The notes beneath the pieces are model-generated. The model had not been told where the DNA came from, searched no databases, and worked only from the letters and a program-made list of their open reading frames with translations. Position numbers and translations under genes: made by a program. Below, piece after piece: positions 11,711-23,549 of a DNA stretch of 64,000 bases. Numbering within the stretch: the stretch's first letter is position 1; each line of letters starts with the position of its first letter. Source of the DNA: Okapia johnstoni (Eukaryota > Chordata > Mammalia > Artiodactyla > Giraffidae); contig CM044318.1 of NCBI GenBank assembly GCA_024291935.2, positions 87,657,501-87,721,500 of the forward strand, read 5' to 3'.

Positions 11711-13903
11711 AACTGTTGTTCAGCAGCGAAGTCGTTTCCGACTCTTTGTGACCCCATGAACCGCGGCACGCCAAGCCTCGCTGTCCATCACCAACTCCCT
11801 GAGTCTACTCAAACTCATGTCCATCGAGTTGGTGATGCCATCCAACCATCTCATCCTCAGTCACCCCCTTCTCCTCCCACCTTCAATCTTTCCCAGCATC
11901 AGGGTCTTTTCCAATGAGTCAGTTCTTCACAGCAAGTGGCCACAGTATTAGACTTTCAGCTTCAACATCAGTCCTTCCAATGAATATTCAGGACTGATCT
12001 CCTTTAGGATGGACTGGCTGGATCTCCTTGCAGTCCAAGGGACTCTCAGGACTCTTCTCCAACACCACCATTGAAAGCATCAATTCTTCGGCGCTCAGCT
12101 TTCTTTATGGTCCAGCTCTCACATCCATACATGACCACTGGAAAAACCATAGCTTTGACTATATAGACCTTTGTTGGCAAAATGATGCCTCTGCCTTTTA
12201 GTACAATGTCTAGGTTGGTCATAGCTTTTCTTCCAAGGAGCAAGTGTCTTTTAATTTTATGGCTACAGTCAGTATCCACAATGATTTTGGAGCCCACGAA
12301 AACAAAATCTGCCACTGCTTCCACTTTCCACCTTTCTATTTACCATGAAGTGATGGGATCAGATGCCAGGATGTTAGATTTTTGCGTGTTGAGTTTCAAG
12401 CCAAATTTTTCACTCTCCTCTTTCACCTTCATCAAGATGCTCTTAAGTTCTTCTTCACTTTCTGCCATTAAAGTGATGTCATCTACATATCTGAAGTTGT
12501 TGCTATTTCTCCTGGCAATCTTGATTCCAGTTTGTGCTTCATCCAGCCTGGCATTTCACATGATGTACTCTGCACAAGTTAAATAAGCAAGGTGACAATA
12601 TACAGCCTTGATGTTCTCCTTTCCCAATTTGGAACCAGTCCATTGTTCCATGTCCAGTCCTAACTGTTGCTCCTTCACCTGCATACAGGTTTCTCAGGAA
12701 ACAGGTGAGGTGGTCTGGTACTCCATCTCCCTAAGAATTTTCCACAGTTTGTTGTGATCCACACAGTCAAAGGCTTTAGCATAGTCAATGAAGCAGAAGT
12801 AGATGTTTTTCTGAAATTCCTTTGCTTTCTCCATGATCCAGTGAATGTTGGCAAATTTCATCTCTGGTTCCCCTGCCTCTTTGAAACCCAGCTTAAATAT
12901 CTGGAAGTTCTCAGTTCACATACTGTTGAAGCCGAGCTTGAAGGATTTTGAGTGTAACCTTACTAGCATGTGAGATGAGTGCATTTATACGGTAGTTTGA
13001 GCATTCTTTGGCATTGCCTTTCTTTGGCATTGAAATGAAAACTGACATTTTTCAGGCCTGTGGCCACAGCTGAGTTTTCCAAATTTGCTGGCATATTGAG
13101 TGAAGCACTTTCACAGCATCATCTTTTATGATTTTAAATAGCTCAGCTGGAATTCCATCACCTCCACTAGCTTTGTTCATAGTAATGCTTCCTAAGGCCC
13201 TCTTGACTTCACACTCCAGGATGTCTGGCTCTAGATGAGTGACCACACCATCATGGTTCTGCAGACCATTAAGACCTTTCTCGTACGGTTCTTCTGTGTA
13301 TTCTTGCCACCTCTTCTTAATATCTTCCGCTTCTGTTGGGTCCTTCCTGTTCCTGTCCTTTATTGTGCCCATCCTTACATGAAGTGTTCGCTTGATATCT
13401 CCAGTTTTCTTGAAGAGATCTCTGGTGTTTCCCATTCTGTTGTTTTCCTCTGTTTTTTTGCTTTGATCGCTGAGGAAGACTTTCTTATCTCTCCTTGCTA
13501 TTCTTTGGAACTCTGCAGTCAGATGGGTATGAATGCATCTCCTTTGCCTTTCATTTCTCTTCTTCCCTCAGCTATTTGTAAAGCCTCTTCGGGCAACCAT
13601 TTTGCTTTTATGTATTTCTTTTTCTTGGGGATAGTTTCGGTCGCCGCCTCCTGTACAGTGTTACAAACACCATCTGTAGTTCTCCAGGCACTCTGTCTAC
13701 CATATCTAATCCCTTGAATCTATTTGTCACCTCCAGTGTATAAACATATGGGATTTGATTTAGGTCATACCTGATTGGCCTGGTGGTTTTCCCCACTTTG
13801 TTCAACTGAAGCCTGAATTTTGCAATAAGGCGCTGATGACCGGAGCCCTAGTGAGCTCCCGGTCTTGTCTTTGCTGATGGTGTGGAGCTTCTCCATCCTT
13901 GGC
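11711..13903 (-). mobile_element. BovB LINE, long minus-strand copy, inactive
   Basis: The + strand shows the reverse complement of BovB, starting with the 3' end (GTCGTTTCCGACTCTTTGTGACC at about 11729) and running to GGAGCTTCTCCATCCTTGGCTG at about 13902. On the minus strand the frame at 13052-13435 gives the region ahead of the reverse transcriptase core (ASGGDGIPAELFK), and 12046-12324 gives the C-terminal part (LLGRKAM and VFPVVMYGCESW). The RT core between them is broken by stops and frameshifts. At about 2.2 kb it is the longest BovB copy here; the usual element is about 3.2 kb. Confidence 0.95.
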
Positions 13904-14329
13904 TGTGATCCCCGAGAGGCTGGGCAGCAGCCCGAGGTTTGTTCTGTGGCCTAGAGATGGCCTTTCCTGCCGAGTGGGCCACAGGAGGGTGCGCCCAGTG
14001 GCCGTGTCCTGGGCTGGCTGTCAGGGCAGTGTCCACATGGGTGTGTGTGTGCACACTCGTGTGTGCGTTCCCGTCACCGGCCGTGTACACGTGTGCGTCT
14101 TCCTTCCGAGCCCTCTGTGGTCGTCCTGTGCGCTTCGTCCTCGGGAGCCCCCGCCGCTCACTGAGGCACCTCCCAGCCCCTGGGGCTCGGGCACAGTGTG
14201 GCCTCGTCTCGCGGAACCTCCTGTGGTGGACACTCTGCTCTGCGCTGTCCGGCACGGCCGCCACTGTCCACGGCGGTCAGGCAGCCCTGCCGCTCCGTGC
14301 AGGTCCAGACCATGCGCATTTAGCGTGAC

Positions 14330-14690
14330 CGTCGATACGGTAGGTTTGGGGCCTGCCGTTGTATTGTCTGCTTTATGTTTACACCTTCTGGTTTGTCCCT
14401 TTATTTCCCCATTTCTGCTTTCTTTCCGATTATTTCTCTTTTTCTTTCACAGTCCATTTGTAGTTGTTTACTGGCGTCTTGCCTTTCATAAAATGTTTTC
14501 CGTGGCAGCTGTGGGTTTTGAGTCCCCCTGCTTCTGGTTGACATCCTGCTCCTTCACGTGCCACGTGGACACGCTGGGACTGCGTAGGTTTCCGAGCAGC
14601 ATGTGCTGTCCGTCGCCTGCACTGGGGACTCCAGCCGCCGGGTTATAGTTGCTATAAATTATAATTTATAATTGCTACTTTAAATCAAGA
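14330..14690. mobile_element. Possible ancient L1M-like remnant
   Basis: T-rich sequence with TTTAGCGTGACCGTCGATACGG and following TTTGTCCCTTTATTTCCCC-like segments resembles, by memory, old mammalian L1 3' regions. It is strongly decayed; orientation and limits are not assigned. Confidence 0.4.
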
Positions 14691-16396
14691 GTTGGCACCC
14701 CATCCCCTCCTCCCACCCTAGCTGGTCCGACCTGCCGCCCGGCTTGGGGTCAGGTTCCCAGGGGCTGCCTCGCCCCCTCACGCGGCCTCCACACCTGCCC
14801 AGCGGCATTGCCTTGAGGCTGCCGGCTGCAGGGCCTGAGTCTGCACTGGTCCCCCGGTCAGCATCTGCCCAGCCTGCTCTAGTGGAGCTCTGTGCGGGCT
14901 CACGGGGACAGAGCCCACCCAAGTTTACTCCTGAAAACGCCCTCTCTGGCCTTGACGTTTGAAGGACGGTTGGCTGAGCTGTGTGATTCTTGCCTTATAC
15001 TTGGTCGCACTGAGGATTTTTATAGAAGGTGGTTCTGCCACTGCTCCACTTGGGTGTTGGTTCTGGTGTGGGTGTCACGGCTCTGGTGGGGGTCTCGGTG
15101 GTTCTGTTTCCTGGGAGCCTGGAGGACTGTCTTTCACTGGGACGTGTCTGGGAGTCCGTTGCTCTGGGGTGATTCTCTCGGGTGCTCAGACGCCCCTCAT
15201 GAGTTCAGCCTTGGGAGGCTCTCCCTGGGCCCCGAGTTTAGACGTGAGCTCCGAGGCCTGCCTCGCCCTCTCCCCTGGGGACCAGGGTGCAGGGGCTCCC
15301 CCCTCTGCCCTCGCCTATGCCCGCCCCTGCCCTCTTACTGACTTCTCACTTTCTTGGGCTTCTCTGGCCTGCGTGCCCCTTGCTGAACTCTCCTCGACGC
15401 CGGTTCTCCCCCGGGCACTCTGTAACGTGCCTTCTTTTCTGTGATGATTTTATCCTTTTCCCCATTTCTGTCCTGAGGTTGATCCTGTCTCTCTTTCGAG
15501 TCCATTTCTAATTTCGTTCTGTGTTTCCAAGCATTTCTCATTCTCTCGGCGCCTGTTTGGATGTTCAGCTCTGTCTGCAGGGGGCTCGCAGCTCTGGGCT
15601 GCTCAGCGTCTCTGTCGAGGCGGGGCCTCTTCCTGGGGGGGTGCTCTTTCCTCGCAGGCCGCAGCCCTGCAGGGACGTGCCCTTCCTCTGCCCGCCCCCA
15701 GCGGCCTCAGCGCGGGTTGCATTCCTGGCCTCACAGCACCCTCTTCTGTCCGCCTGGCAAAGTCCGGCGCCTCCCCTCTGTCTCGGAGTGCCCGCATGCC
15801 CGCTGCTCTTCCACTCACATTCCCGCTGTAGCCCGCCCGTTCTCTCCGCGGCCCTGCTCTGCAGAAGTGGGGCCTCCTGGTCCCCTGCAGCTGGGCCCGT
15901 GGACCCGCCGGGCCGAGCGTTTCCTGCCGTCTGCAGCCGCCTCGGGCCTCCCCCGACCAGGGCCGGGTGTGACTGCGCCGTGTGGGCTGGTCACCGGGCT
16001 GCCCGTTAGATCCAGAAGCTGTGAGCCCGGTGACCCACATCCCCGCCCCCGTGGCCCCTCCCCGCCTTTCTACTCTGTTTCCCCGTTCCGCGTGCTTTGA
16101 TTCCATCTGGGTTGGAAGTTGGTTTGGGTTTTCGCACGGGGGCCTCTCTGTACCCGCCTCCTGTCTCAGCCAGAAGCCCTGGGCTCCCATGTGGCTGTGA
16201 GGACTCCAGTCCCAGTGCCTCGCCTCCATTTCTTGGCTTGACGTTTCCCTGAGGGGAGCTTGCCCTGCTGTTTACCCAGAGATGCAGGAAGTAAGGAAGT
16301 CTTCGTTCTCTTCATCCACCGGTTTTCAGAGGGGTGTCCTGACTCCACACTGACTGGCATGGGGGGGTTTAGTGTCGTCATGAACTCGTGGACGTA

Positions 16397-16401
16397 AGTG
16401 T

Positions 16402-16432
<31 letters not shown>
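16397..16432. repeat. (TG)n microsatellite with one TC interruption
   Basis: A run of GT dinucleotides interrupted once by a C, about 36 bp. It is a candidate polymorphic marker in intron 2. Confidence 0.95.
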
Positions 16433-17854
16433 GCCTGTCCTGGGTGGAGCGGGAGTGCTGGTTAAACTCCAACGTGGCATCAGGCTCCTCTCCCACTTCC
16501 TGCAGGGCCCCCCAACCCCCCCAGCCCCCACCCCCATGCTCCTTGCAGGAGCCAGGCTCCTCTGAACCCGCTCTCTCCCCTGAGCCCCATTCCCAGCTGT
16601 GCGTTCGTCCCCGGGCTGCGCAGGGAAAGCCTCTGTGGATCCCATGTGGCCTCTGGCGTGGAGGGCACGTGGTCTGCGGTCTGCGGAGAGGGGCGCGGCG
16701 GCTGCTCTCCCAGCGTGCGGGGCCCTTCCCGCAGGCGTCTGTCACTTTCCTCCCCAAACACTTCCTGATGAAGACCCGTCATTTCAGCTCCTTCGTTCTC
16801 ACGCAAGACGTGCCTTTGTCTCCTCCCATCCACTCCCGCGTGAGCTCATCCCGGCGCCTCATCATGGCTTTTGAAACGCTCTCTCCCGTCCTCTGTGTGG
16901 AGGGGCCTCCCCACCGGACCCTGCGGCCATGTGGCCAGGCCTGCGGGCTGCCCGGGGCTCCCCAACGTGTGTGTGGGGGGGTGCAGTTGGGCTATTTTTA
17001 GATCCTTCATTTTTTCGAGATTTGTGGGATCAGAGTCAAGTGTTTGATGAGTTTGATGTAATATGAATAGTGAATTCTGTGCCTTAAAAGGCCACTTCAG
17101 TTCAGACCACGACACAGTGAGTGGTCTCCTGAGGGAGACGCGTGCGGGGGTGAAGGTGGGCAGCAAGGCCCCGCCCAGAGGGACCCGCCTGGGTCCGAGG
17201 TGGCTGCTTGGGGCGTCTCGTCCTTGCCTCCCTGAGTCGCCGTGGGGCATCCCTGGAAAGCGGCTCCGCTCGGCCCTCCCCGGGGACTCGGGCGTGGTCC
17301 CTGCCACACTCTGGTGACCCACAGCCTCCGCGCAAGGCGTGGCGGTGTGACCTGCAGGAGCCCATGCGAAACCCCTGCCTGTCTCTGGGGTGCCTCTGCC
17401 CTTCCCGCCCCCGGACTGGAACTGGGCCTGAGCTGGAGGACAAGGGGGACTGGGCCCAGAGGACGCAGCCCTGAGCGGGGTCGTGAGCCGCCAGCTTCCT
17501 CAGGACCCTCCCTGTCTGTGCAGCTCCCAGCGTCCCGGGAGGAGCCGCTCCGGGTGGAGCCCTGGGCCCCTCGCGAAGGTCTGGTTTTGTGTGTTGTCCC
17601 AGGTACCAGACGTGGCGGGTGACAGCCGCACACATCACGCAGCTTTTGGTGGCTTTCATGCGACTATGCTGTGGTGTCACTTGTTCCTGGGCCTGAGGCC
17701 AGGCTGTCTGGTGACCTGACCCAGGCTGCCCAGAGCCGCTTCTGACTGGGGTCCCTCATGCCCTTTGCGGTCCAGGCCCTAGGCCCGGAAACCAGCCTGC
17801 AGTCTGCCCTGGTTGTGGAGGTGATCTGCTGACTGAGTGCCCGGGTCCCTGCCT

Positions 17855-18359
17855 GGCTGTGGGGTGTTGTGTGAGGCATCCGCTGGGAGGTGTGTCCCCT
17901 GACCGGCTGTGGGGTGTTGTGTGAGTCACCCGCTGGGAGGTGTGTCCCCTGACCGGCTGTGGGGTGTTGTGTGAGGCGCCTGCTGGGAGGCGTGTCCCCT
18001 GACCGTCTGTGGGGTGTTGGGTGAGGGTGCCCGCTGGGAGGTGTGTCCCCTGACCGGCTGTGGGGTGTTATGTGAGGGCGTCCACTGGGAGACATGTCCC
18101 CTGACTGGCTGTGGGGTGTTGTGTGAGGCGCCTGCTGGGAGGCGTGTCCCCTGACCGTCTGTGGGGCGTTGGGTGAGGGCGCCCGCTGGGAGGCGTGTCC
18201 CCTGACCGGCTGTGGGGTGTTGGGTGAGGCGCCTGCTGGGAGGCGTGTCCCCTGACCGTCTGTGGGGTGTTGGGTGAGGGTGCCCGCTGGGAGGCGTGTC
18301 CCCTGACCGTCTGTGGGGTGTTGGGTGAGGGCGCCTGCTGGGAGTTGTGCCGCCTGGTC
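17855..18359. repeat. 50/51-bp minisatellite, ten units
   Basis: Ten head-to-tail copies begin at 17855, 17905, 17955, 18005, 18056, 18107, 18157, 18208, 18258 and 18309. The consensus is GGCTGTGGGGTGTTGTGTGAG, then GCGCCYGCTGGGAGG, then YGTGTCCCCTGACC. Units are 50 or 51 bp because of one extra base after GTGAG. Units 4, 7, 9 and 10 start GTCTGT and the others GGCTGT; the mixing of this with the 50/51 length classes suggests past unequal exchange. The last unit is degraded. Confidence 0.97.
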
Positions 18360-19303
18360 CCCCGAACCCTGAGGCTGGAGTCCAGGATCAGGGGGTCCGG
18401 GCCTGTGTTGCGGGAGCAGTGTAAGCGCCCTGGTGAACATCCTGTACCCTGCTCAGACGGAGTGCAGGTGTGAGCCGGGTGTCACCACGTGCCCTTCCCT
18501 GAGAGGGTGCGCCTGGGTCCGGACACGCTCCCTGAAGCTGGGCGTGCCGCCCACCATCTCGGGTCAGGGGCAGCTATTGCGGAGGGACGCTTCCTTCTGC
18601 CAGCCGCCTGGCGCTCTGTGCTCTGCTCCAGGGCCTGGCCCCACATCCCTTCCCACCGGCCCGCTCTCTGGTCAGCTGGCTGAGCCCCGGCTGCAGCCCC
18701 TTCCCATCGGGGACCTCAATGCCCTTGTGAGCAGAGGAGCCATGTCTCAGCCCGTTGACCGCGGCCCGTCCGTCCACGGCTCGCTGACCTCTGGTCAGGA
18801 CGCGTGGCCGAGGCTGGGTGCAGGCGGTGTGGGTAGTGACACTGTGGCCCTGGGTGTGGATTGCCTGCTGTGGGAGGCCTGCCCCTGGAATGGTGGGCGG
18901 GGGAGGCCAGGGTGGCTCCGGGGTCTCGTGAGTGCTGCAGGGCTGGCCTTGTCGCCGTGCCAAGGGAAGTGCAGAGTGGAGGATGGGCGGGGCGCGGGTG
19001 TGGACAGCTGGGGGCCCTGCCGTTACTCCAGCACCACCCTCGCTCTCCATCCCGGCCACCCTGCCCTGACCGTCTCCCAGGGGGCCTCACCCTGGCCTCT
19101 GCCCGCTCACTCAGCTGTGGGCACCCTGGGGGGTGGGGCCACGACCTCTGGGTCCCCTCTTGAGCCCGTGTGGGTCCACACCTGCTGGGTGACCCAAGGG
19201 TCGCTCCCGATGCCTAGCCTGTTTCAGGGCCCAGGGGAGATGCGGGTCCGGGCCATCGCCCATGTCAGGACCCCGTGCGGGGAGGGCTGCAGGGCGGCTG
19301 GGC
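18360..19303. other. GC-rich spacer between two minisatellites
   Basis: About 0.9 kb of unique-looking GC-rich DNA. The frame that stays open through it runs into the following array and is not a gene. Confidence 0.5.
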
Positions 19304-20660
19304 CGCAGGACGGCTCCCCCTCAGAACAGCTCTCCCTCAGGACGGCTCTCCCTCAGGACGGCTGCCCCTCAAGACGGCTCTCCCTCAGGACGGCTGCCCC
19401 TCAGGACGGCTCTGCCTCAGGACGGCTGCCCCTCAGGACGGCTCTCCCTCTCAGGACGGCTCCTCCTCAGGACGGCTCTCCCCCTCAGGACGGCTCCCCC
19501 TCAGGACGGCTCTCCCCCTCAGGACGGCTCTCCCTCTAAGGATGGCTCCCCCTCAGGATGGCTCCCTGTCAGGACGGCTCCCCCTCAGGATGGCTCCCCC
19601 TCAGGACGGCTGCCCCTCAGGACGGCTCCCCCTCAGGACGGCTCTCCCCCTCAGGACGGCTCTCCCTCTCAGGATGGCTCCCCCTCAGGATGGCTCCCTG
19701 TCAGGACGGCTCCCCCTCAGGATGGCTCCCCCTCAGGACGGCTGCCCCTCAGGACGGCTCCCCCTCAGGACGGCTCTCCCCCTCAGGACGGCTCCCCCTC
19801 AGGACGGCTCTCCCTCAGGACGGCTGCCCCTCAGGACGGCTCTGCCTCAGGACGGCTGCCCCTCAGGACGGCTCTCCCTCTCAGGACGGCTCCTCCTCAG
19901 GACGGCTCTCCCCCTCAGGACGGCTCCCCCTCAGGACGGCTCTCCCCCTCAGGACGGCTCTCCCTCTCAGGATGGCTCCCCCTCAGGATGGCTCCCTGTC
20001 AGGACGGCTCCCCCTCAGGATGGCTCCCCCTCAGGACGGCTGCCCCTCAGGACGGCTCCCCCTCAGGACGGCTCTCCCCCTCAGGACGGCTCCCCCTCAG
20101 GACGGCTCTCCCCCTCAGGACGGCTGCCCCTCAGGATGGCTCTCCCCCTCAGGACGGCTGCCCCTCAGGACGGCTCTCCCCCTCAGGACGGCTCCCCCTC
20201 AGGACAGCTCTCCCCCTCAGGACGGCTGCCCCTCAGGACGGCTCCCCCTCAGGACGGCTGCCCCTCAGGACGGCTCCCCCTCAGGACGGCTCTCCCCCTC
20301 AGGACGGCTCCCCCTCAGGACGGCTCTCCCCCTCAGGACGGCTGCCCCTCAGGATGGCTCTCCCCCTCAGGACGGCTGCCCCTCAGGACGGCTCTCCCCC
20401 TCAGGACGGCTCCCCCTCAGGACAGCTCTCCCCCTCAGGACGGCTGCCCCTCAGGACGGCTCCCCCTCAGGACGGCTGCCCCTCAGGACGGCTCCCCCTC
20501 AGGACGGCTCTCCCCCTCAGGACAGCTCCTCGTCAGGACGGCTCCCCCTCAGGACGGCTCTCCCTCTCAGGATGGCTCCCCCTCAGGATGGCTCCCTGTC
20601 AGGACGGCTCCCCCTCAGGACAGCTCCCCCTCAGGATGGCTCTTCCCCTCAGGATGGCCG
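19304..20660. repeat. 1.36-kb minisatellite of 16- and 18-bp units (CTCAGGACGGCTCCCC)
   Basis: About eighty head-to-tail units of CAGGACGGCTCCCCCT (16 bp) or an 18-bp form with an extra TC. Variants include GGATGG, GGACAG, GCTGCC and CTGT. Neither unit length is a multiple of three and no stop arises in any forward frame, so all three forward frames are open for hundreds of codons, giving peptides built on QDGSPSGRLPLRTA. Higher-order duplications are visible: a segment at 19381 recurs at 19811 (offset 430 bp), and one at 20131 recurs at 20349 (offset 218 bp). There are no splice signals or codon bias, so it is treated as non-coding intron DNA. Confidence 0.97.
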
Positions 20661-21038
20661 TCTTGTGCTTCCAGGCAGAGCCGCCAGGGTGCATGGCCAC
20701 AGCTCTGAGGACGAGTCTGTGGTGGTCGACTCTGTGGTGGTGGAGGTTGAGTGACAGGAGGGAGGCCTGGCTGGATGCCGCCTTGGGGCCAGTCTGGTTG
20801 GTGCCTGTGGGAGACCCTGGTGACCAGGGCGATGCTGTGGGCCTGGCCCCGGGGGGCTGGGGGGCAAGCCGCGCCTGGAGGAGTGGGCCCGCTGGCTCTG
20901 CTGCCCGCCGCTGCGTGGCTGCACCCAGTCCCACTGACCTCGATGGCGGGCACCTCCCCAAGGGCTGGGCTGGGGTGGGGTTCGGGTGTGAGCGGGCGTG
21001 AGACAGCACCAGCCCTTGCGCCAGCTTTGCCCCTCCTG
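20661..21038. other. Spacer after minisatellite
   Basis: GC-rich unique-looking sequence between the array and a Bov-tA SINE; nothing recognised. Confidence 0.5.
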
Positions 21039-21243
21039 TGCTGTGTTAGTCGCTCAGAAGTGTCTGTTTGTGACCCCACGGACTGTAGCCCGCCAGGCTC
21101 CTGTGTCTGTGGGATTCTCCAGGCAAGAACACTGGAGTGGGCAGCCATTTGCTGCTCCAGGGGATCTTCCCGACCCGGGGGTTGAACCCAGGTCTCCGGC
21201 GTTGCAGGTGGATTCCTCACTGTTTGAGCCACCAGGGAAGCCC
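21039..21243 (-). mobile_element. Bov-tA SINE, near full length
   Basis: The + strand shows the reverse complement of Bov-tA from GTTAGTCGCTCAGAAG to GAGCCACCAGGGAAGCCC. GGTTGAACCCAGG at about 21181 is the complement of the tRNA-like B box. The element ends about 270 bp upstream of the exon 3 acceptor. Confidence 0.95.
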
Positions 21244-21515
21244 TGCTCTCTCCTAGATGGTGGCAAACACGCACACGTGTGCACAGCGCTGACACACGCA
21301 TACAACACGCGTGCACTCGCGCCCTTGCAGGGCCACGGCAGCGTCAGGACTGCTGTCCTCTGGGCCCTGCCCGCCACTCTGCGGCTGACGCGGGACCTCC
21401 CGTCAGGGGGGGCACGCCAGCATTCCTGAGAGACGGGGAGCTTCCTGGGGACTCAGCACAGGGCCCTGGGGACCACGCCCTGGGGGCCGCCCTGACGCCT
21501 GCCTCTCCTCCGCAG

Positions 21516-21616
21516 GTCATCCACTCTCACAGGCCGCACTTCCTGGCCCTGCACTGCCAGGAGTTCGGAGGGAAGAACTATGAAGCGTCCATGTCGCACG
21601 TGGACAAGTTCGTCAA
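21516..21616 (+). CDS. INPP5A: INPP5A exon 3 (101 nt)
   Basis: The acceptor CTCCGCAG ends at 21515 and the donor GTAAGT starts at 21617. The exon starts in phase 0 and ends after two bases of the Lys codon (AA), completed by G at the start of exon 4. It encodes about residues 40-73, including ALHCQEFGGKNY. The Glu in QEF is expected to be the Mg-coordinating acidic residue of the 5-phosphatase/endonuclease fold. The apparent TAA in frame at 21618 is avoided because splicing occurs inside AAG, which fixes the donor position. Conservative differences from the recalled human protein occur near the start (VIHSHRPHFLA). Confidence 0.97.
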
Positions 21617-22709
21617 GTAAGTCTGGGGGCAGCTGCCTGGCCTCCACCTCCTCCTGGGGCGGGGTGGGTGTGGCTGGGGGTGAGGGGCACAGCCCCACGT
21701 GAGGGCCAGGCCTGGGGTCTGGGCGCCTTGCCAAAGAGGGGGCATGGCCCAGGGATGGGGGCGGGGGGAGCAATGGGTGGCTGCACCCCCAGGGTTCAAG
21801 GCAGTGGCACCTGTGGGCTCAGAAACGTCAGCCCGAAGTCCAGGCTGAGATTCCGTCATGTGGCCTGATCACTGTGAGCTGCCTGCTGCTGCTGCTGAGG
21901 ACAAACTCATGGACGGACGGGTGAACAGGTGGACCGAGTGTCCACACAGCAGCTCACAGCTGGTTGGCCGCAGTGGGATGGGCCCAGAGCACTGCCGTCC
22001 GTGGGAGGTGCGCCCTGTGGCTTTGTGGATGTCAGGCCTACCCAGAGGCACCCAGAGCCGCCCAGGAACAGGGACGTGGACCTAGGAGCTGGACACAGGT
22101 GTGGGCAGGAGTGGGCCAGACGGCAGGTGGCCTCTCTGTGCTGTGTCAGCTGGGGTGGGCGCTGCCCCCAACCCACACTGCAGGCGCTGTGACAGCTCCC
22201 GCTGGTGGAGGGGGAGGTGACGCTTCCAAGGCAGCTGCGGAGGGGTGGGCACCGGGCCCAGGGGGTGTCCAGCCTGGGGCCCAGCCCGAGGCCGAGTCCA
22301 GCAGCTGTCACTGGCCTCAGTCCCCCTGCGGATGGTCACAAGTCATCCATGTTTTCACCTGTCACACTGTGGGGTCATTTGTTACAAGAGTTTTAAAAGC
22401 TACCAAATTTTCCCCAAATAACCTATGACTTAAATCAGTTTCAATCAAAATGTTTTCTTAGTGCTGAAACTAACCCTAGAGCCACTGCAGAGGGGCAGAG
22501 GGTCAGGGCTCGCCACAGTGATCCTGCAGCGCACCGAGGTGGGCGGCCTCACTGCCCCAGCCCGGAGCCCCCATGTGTCGGGGCGGGGCAACGCCTGTTG
22601 GGCCGTGCAGGAGCCCCCCTACGTTGCCCCCATGTGTGGCCAGTGGCAGCTGGATCAGGAGGGCACCGGGGGATCCTGGGCCAGGCAGCCGTGAGTCTGG
22701 GTCCCCAGC

Positions 22710-22875
22710 GTGTCGTGGTCCCCCCCAGCCCTGCCCTGGTCCCCTCCGCCCTATCGTGGTCCCCCCGGCCCTGCCTTGGTCCCCCCCACCCTGCCCTGGT
22801 CCCCCAGCCCTGCCGTGGTCCCCCCGCCCTGTCCTGGTCCCCCCGCCCTGTCCTGGTCCCCCCGCCCTGCCCGGG
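22710..22875. repeat. C-rich minisatellite (CCCTGCCCTGGTCCCC)
   Basis: About nine irregular copies of CCCTGCCCTGGTCCCCC with variants (GTCGTGG, GTCCTGG). Unit length varies between about 15 and 21 bp. The minus strand has repeated G runs, so G-quadruplex formation is possible. Confidence 0.9.
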
Positions 22876-22974
22876 CTGAGTTCCAGTTGTCCCAGAACGA
22901 GGGCGAGAGGCCTGAGGGTGGTCCGATGGTCCAAGGGTGAAATGCAGGAGAGCATACAGGCAGAGGCTTCTTCA

Positions 22975-23165
22975 GAAGGTGCACAGGTCCAGCAAAGGAA
23001 AGACGGACACGTTGGGCCGTGGTGACATTAAAATCTTCATCAAAAGACACTACAAACAATGTTTAGCCACACTTGGGAAAAGATATCTGCGATGTACTTG
23101 ACTGACAAAAATTGTGACTGTTTAAATATCTAAAGAACTCTAATAGGTCAACGAGAAGAGAACAC
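22975..23165 (+). mobile_element. L1 LINE 3' fragment
   Basis: ATCTTCATCAAAAGACACTAC, then GGGAAAAGATATCTGCGATG and AAAGAACTCTAATAGGTCAAC match the order of sequence near the end of L1 ORF2. It is short and non-coding. Confidence 0.75.
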
Positions 23166-23549
23166 TTTTGGGGAAGCCGGGCATTTCAGAAATCAGCAGA
23201 TGCAGCGGCAGGGTCTCACCTCCTTGCTCACGCCATCACTCGCACCCGGTCCCCTGCCAGCCTCCTGCTGTCGTTAGAGACGCTTTATTCCTGCCCAAGT
23301 TGTGCGAAACACGCCTGTTGCTCTTTTTGCTCTGAACCAGTCAGCTAGCTTTTTCAAAGGTTAACAAGTGCAGGAACGCGCAGCCTGTGTCCAGGGCGGG
23401 GGGACCAGCGGCAGGAACCTGCCGCTCCCGGGGCACGTCCTTGTCTGCACAGTCAGCTTTCTCTCCACACCATCTTCCTTCGACCTGAGAACGTTAACAT
23501 TTATCTCAACACAAGTTGCTGCTGATCAATTATCTCAGCTTTTGTTTGT

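Larger units (their letters stand above)
13904..17854. other. Intron 2 segment with low-complexity and old-repeat patches
   Basis: GC-rich, pyrimidine-biased DNA. Apart from the L1-like patch at 14330-14690 and a TG microsatellite, I see no recognised feature. Open frames such as 15603-16229 on the minus strand have no recognisable protein. Confidence 0.45.

Noticed and set aside
17855..20660. CRISPR-like direct repeats
   Set aside because: Units are contiguous without unique spacers, in a mammalian intron with splice-bounded exons.
19262..21001. Open frames of about 400-580 codons in three forward phases
   Set aside because: They are created by a stop-free minisatellite with 16/18-bp units. 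All phases are equally open, with no start context, splice sites or family similarity.
21615..21620. In-frame TAA after exon 3 as a premature stop
   Set aside because: Splicing at GTAAGT (21617) cuts within the AAG codon, and exon 4 supplies the missing G, restoring Lys-Glu-Leu-Leu.
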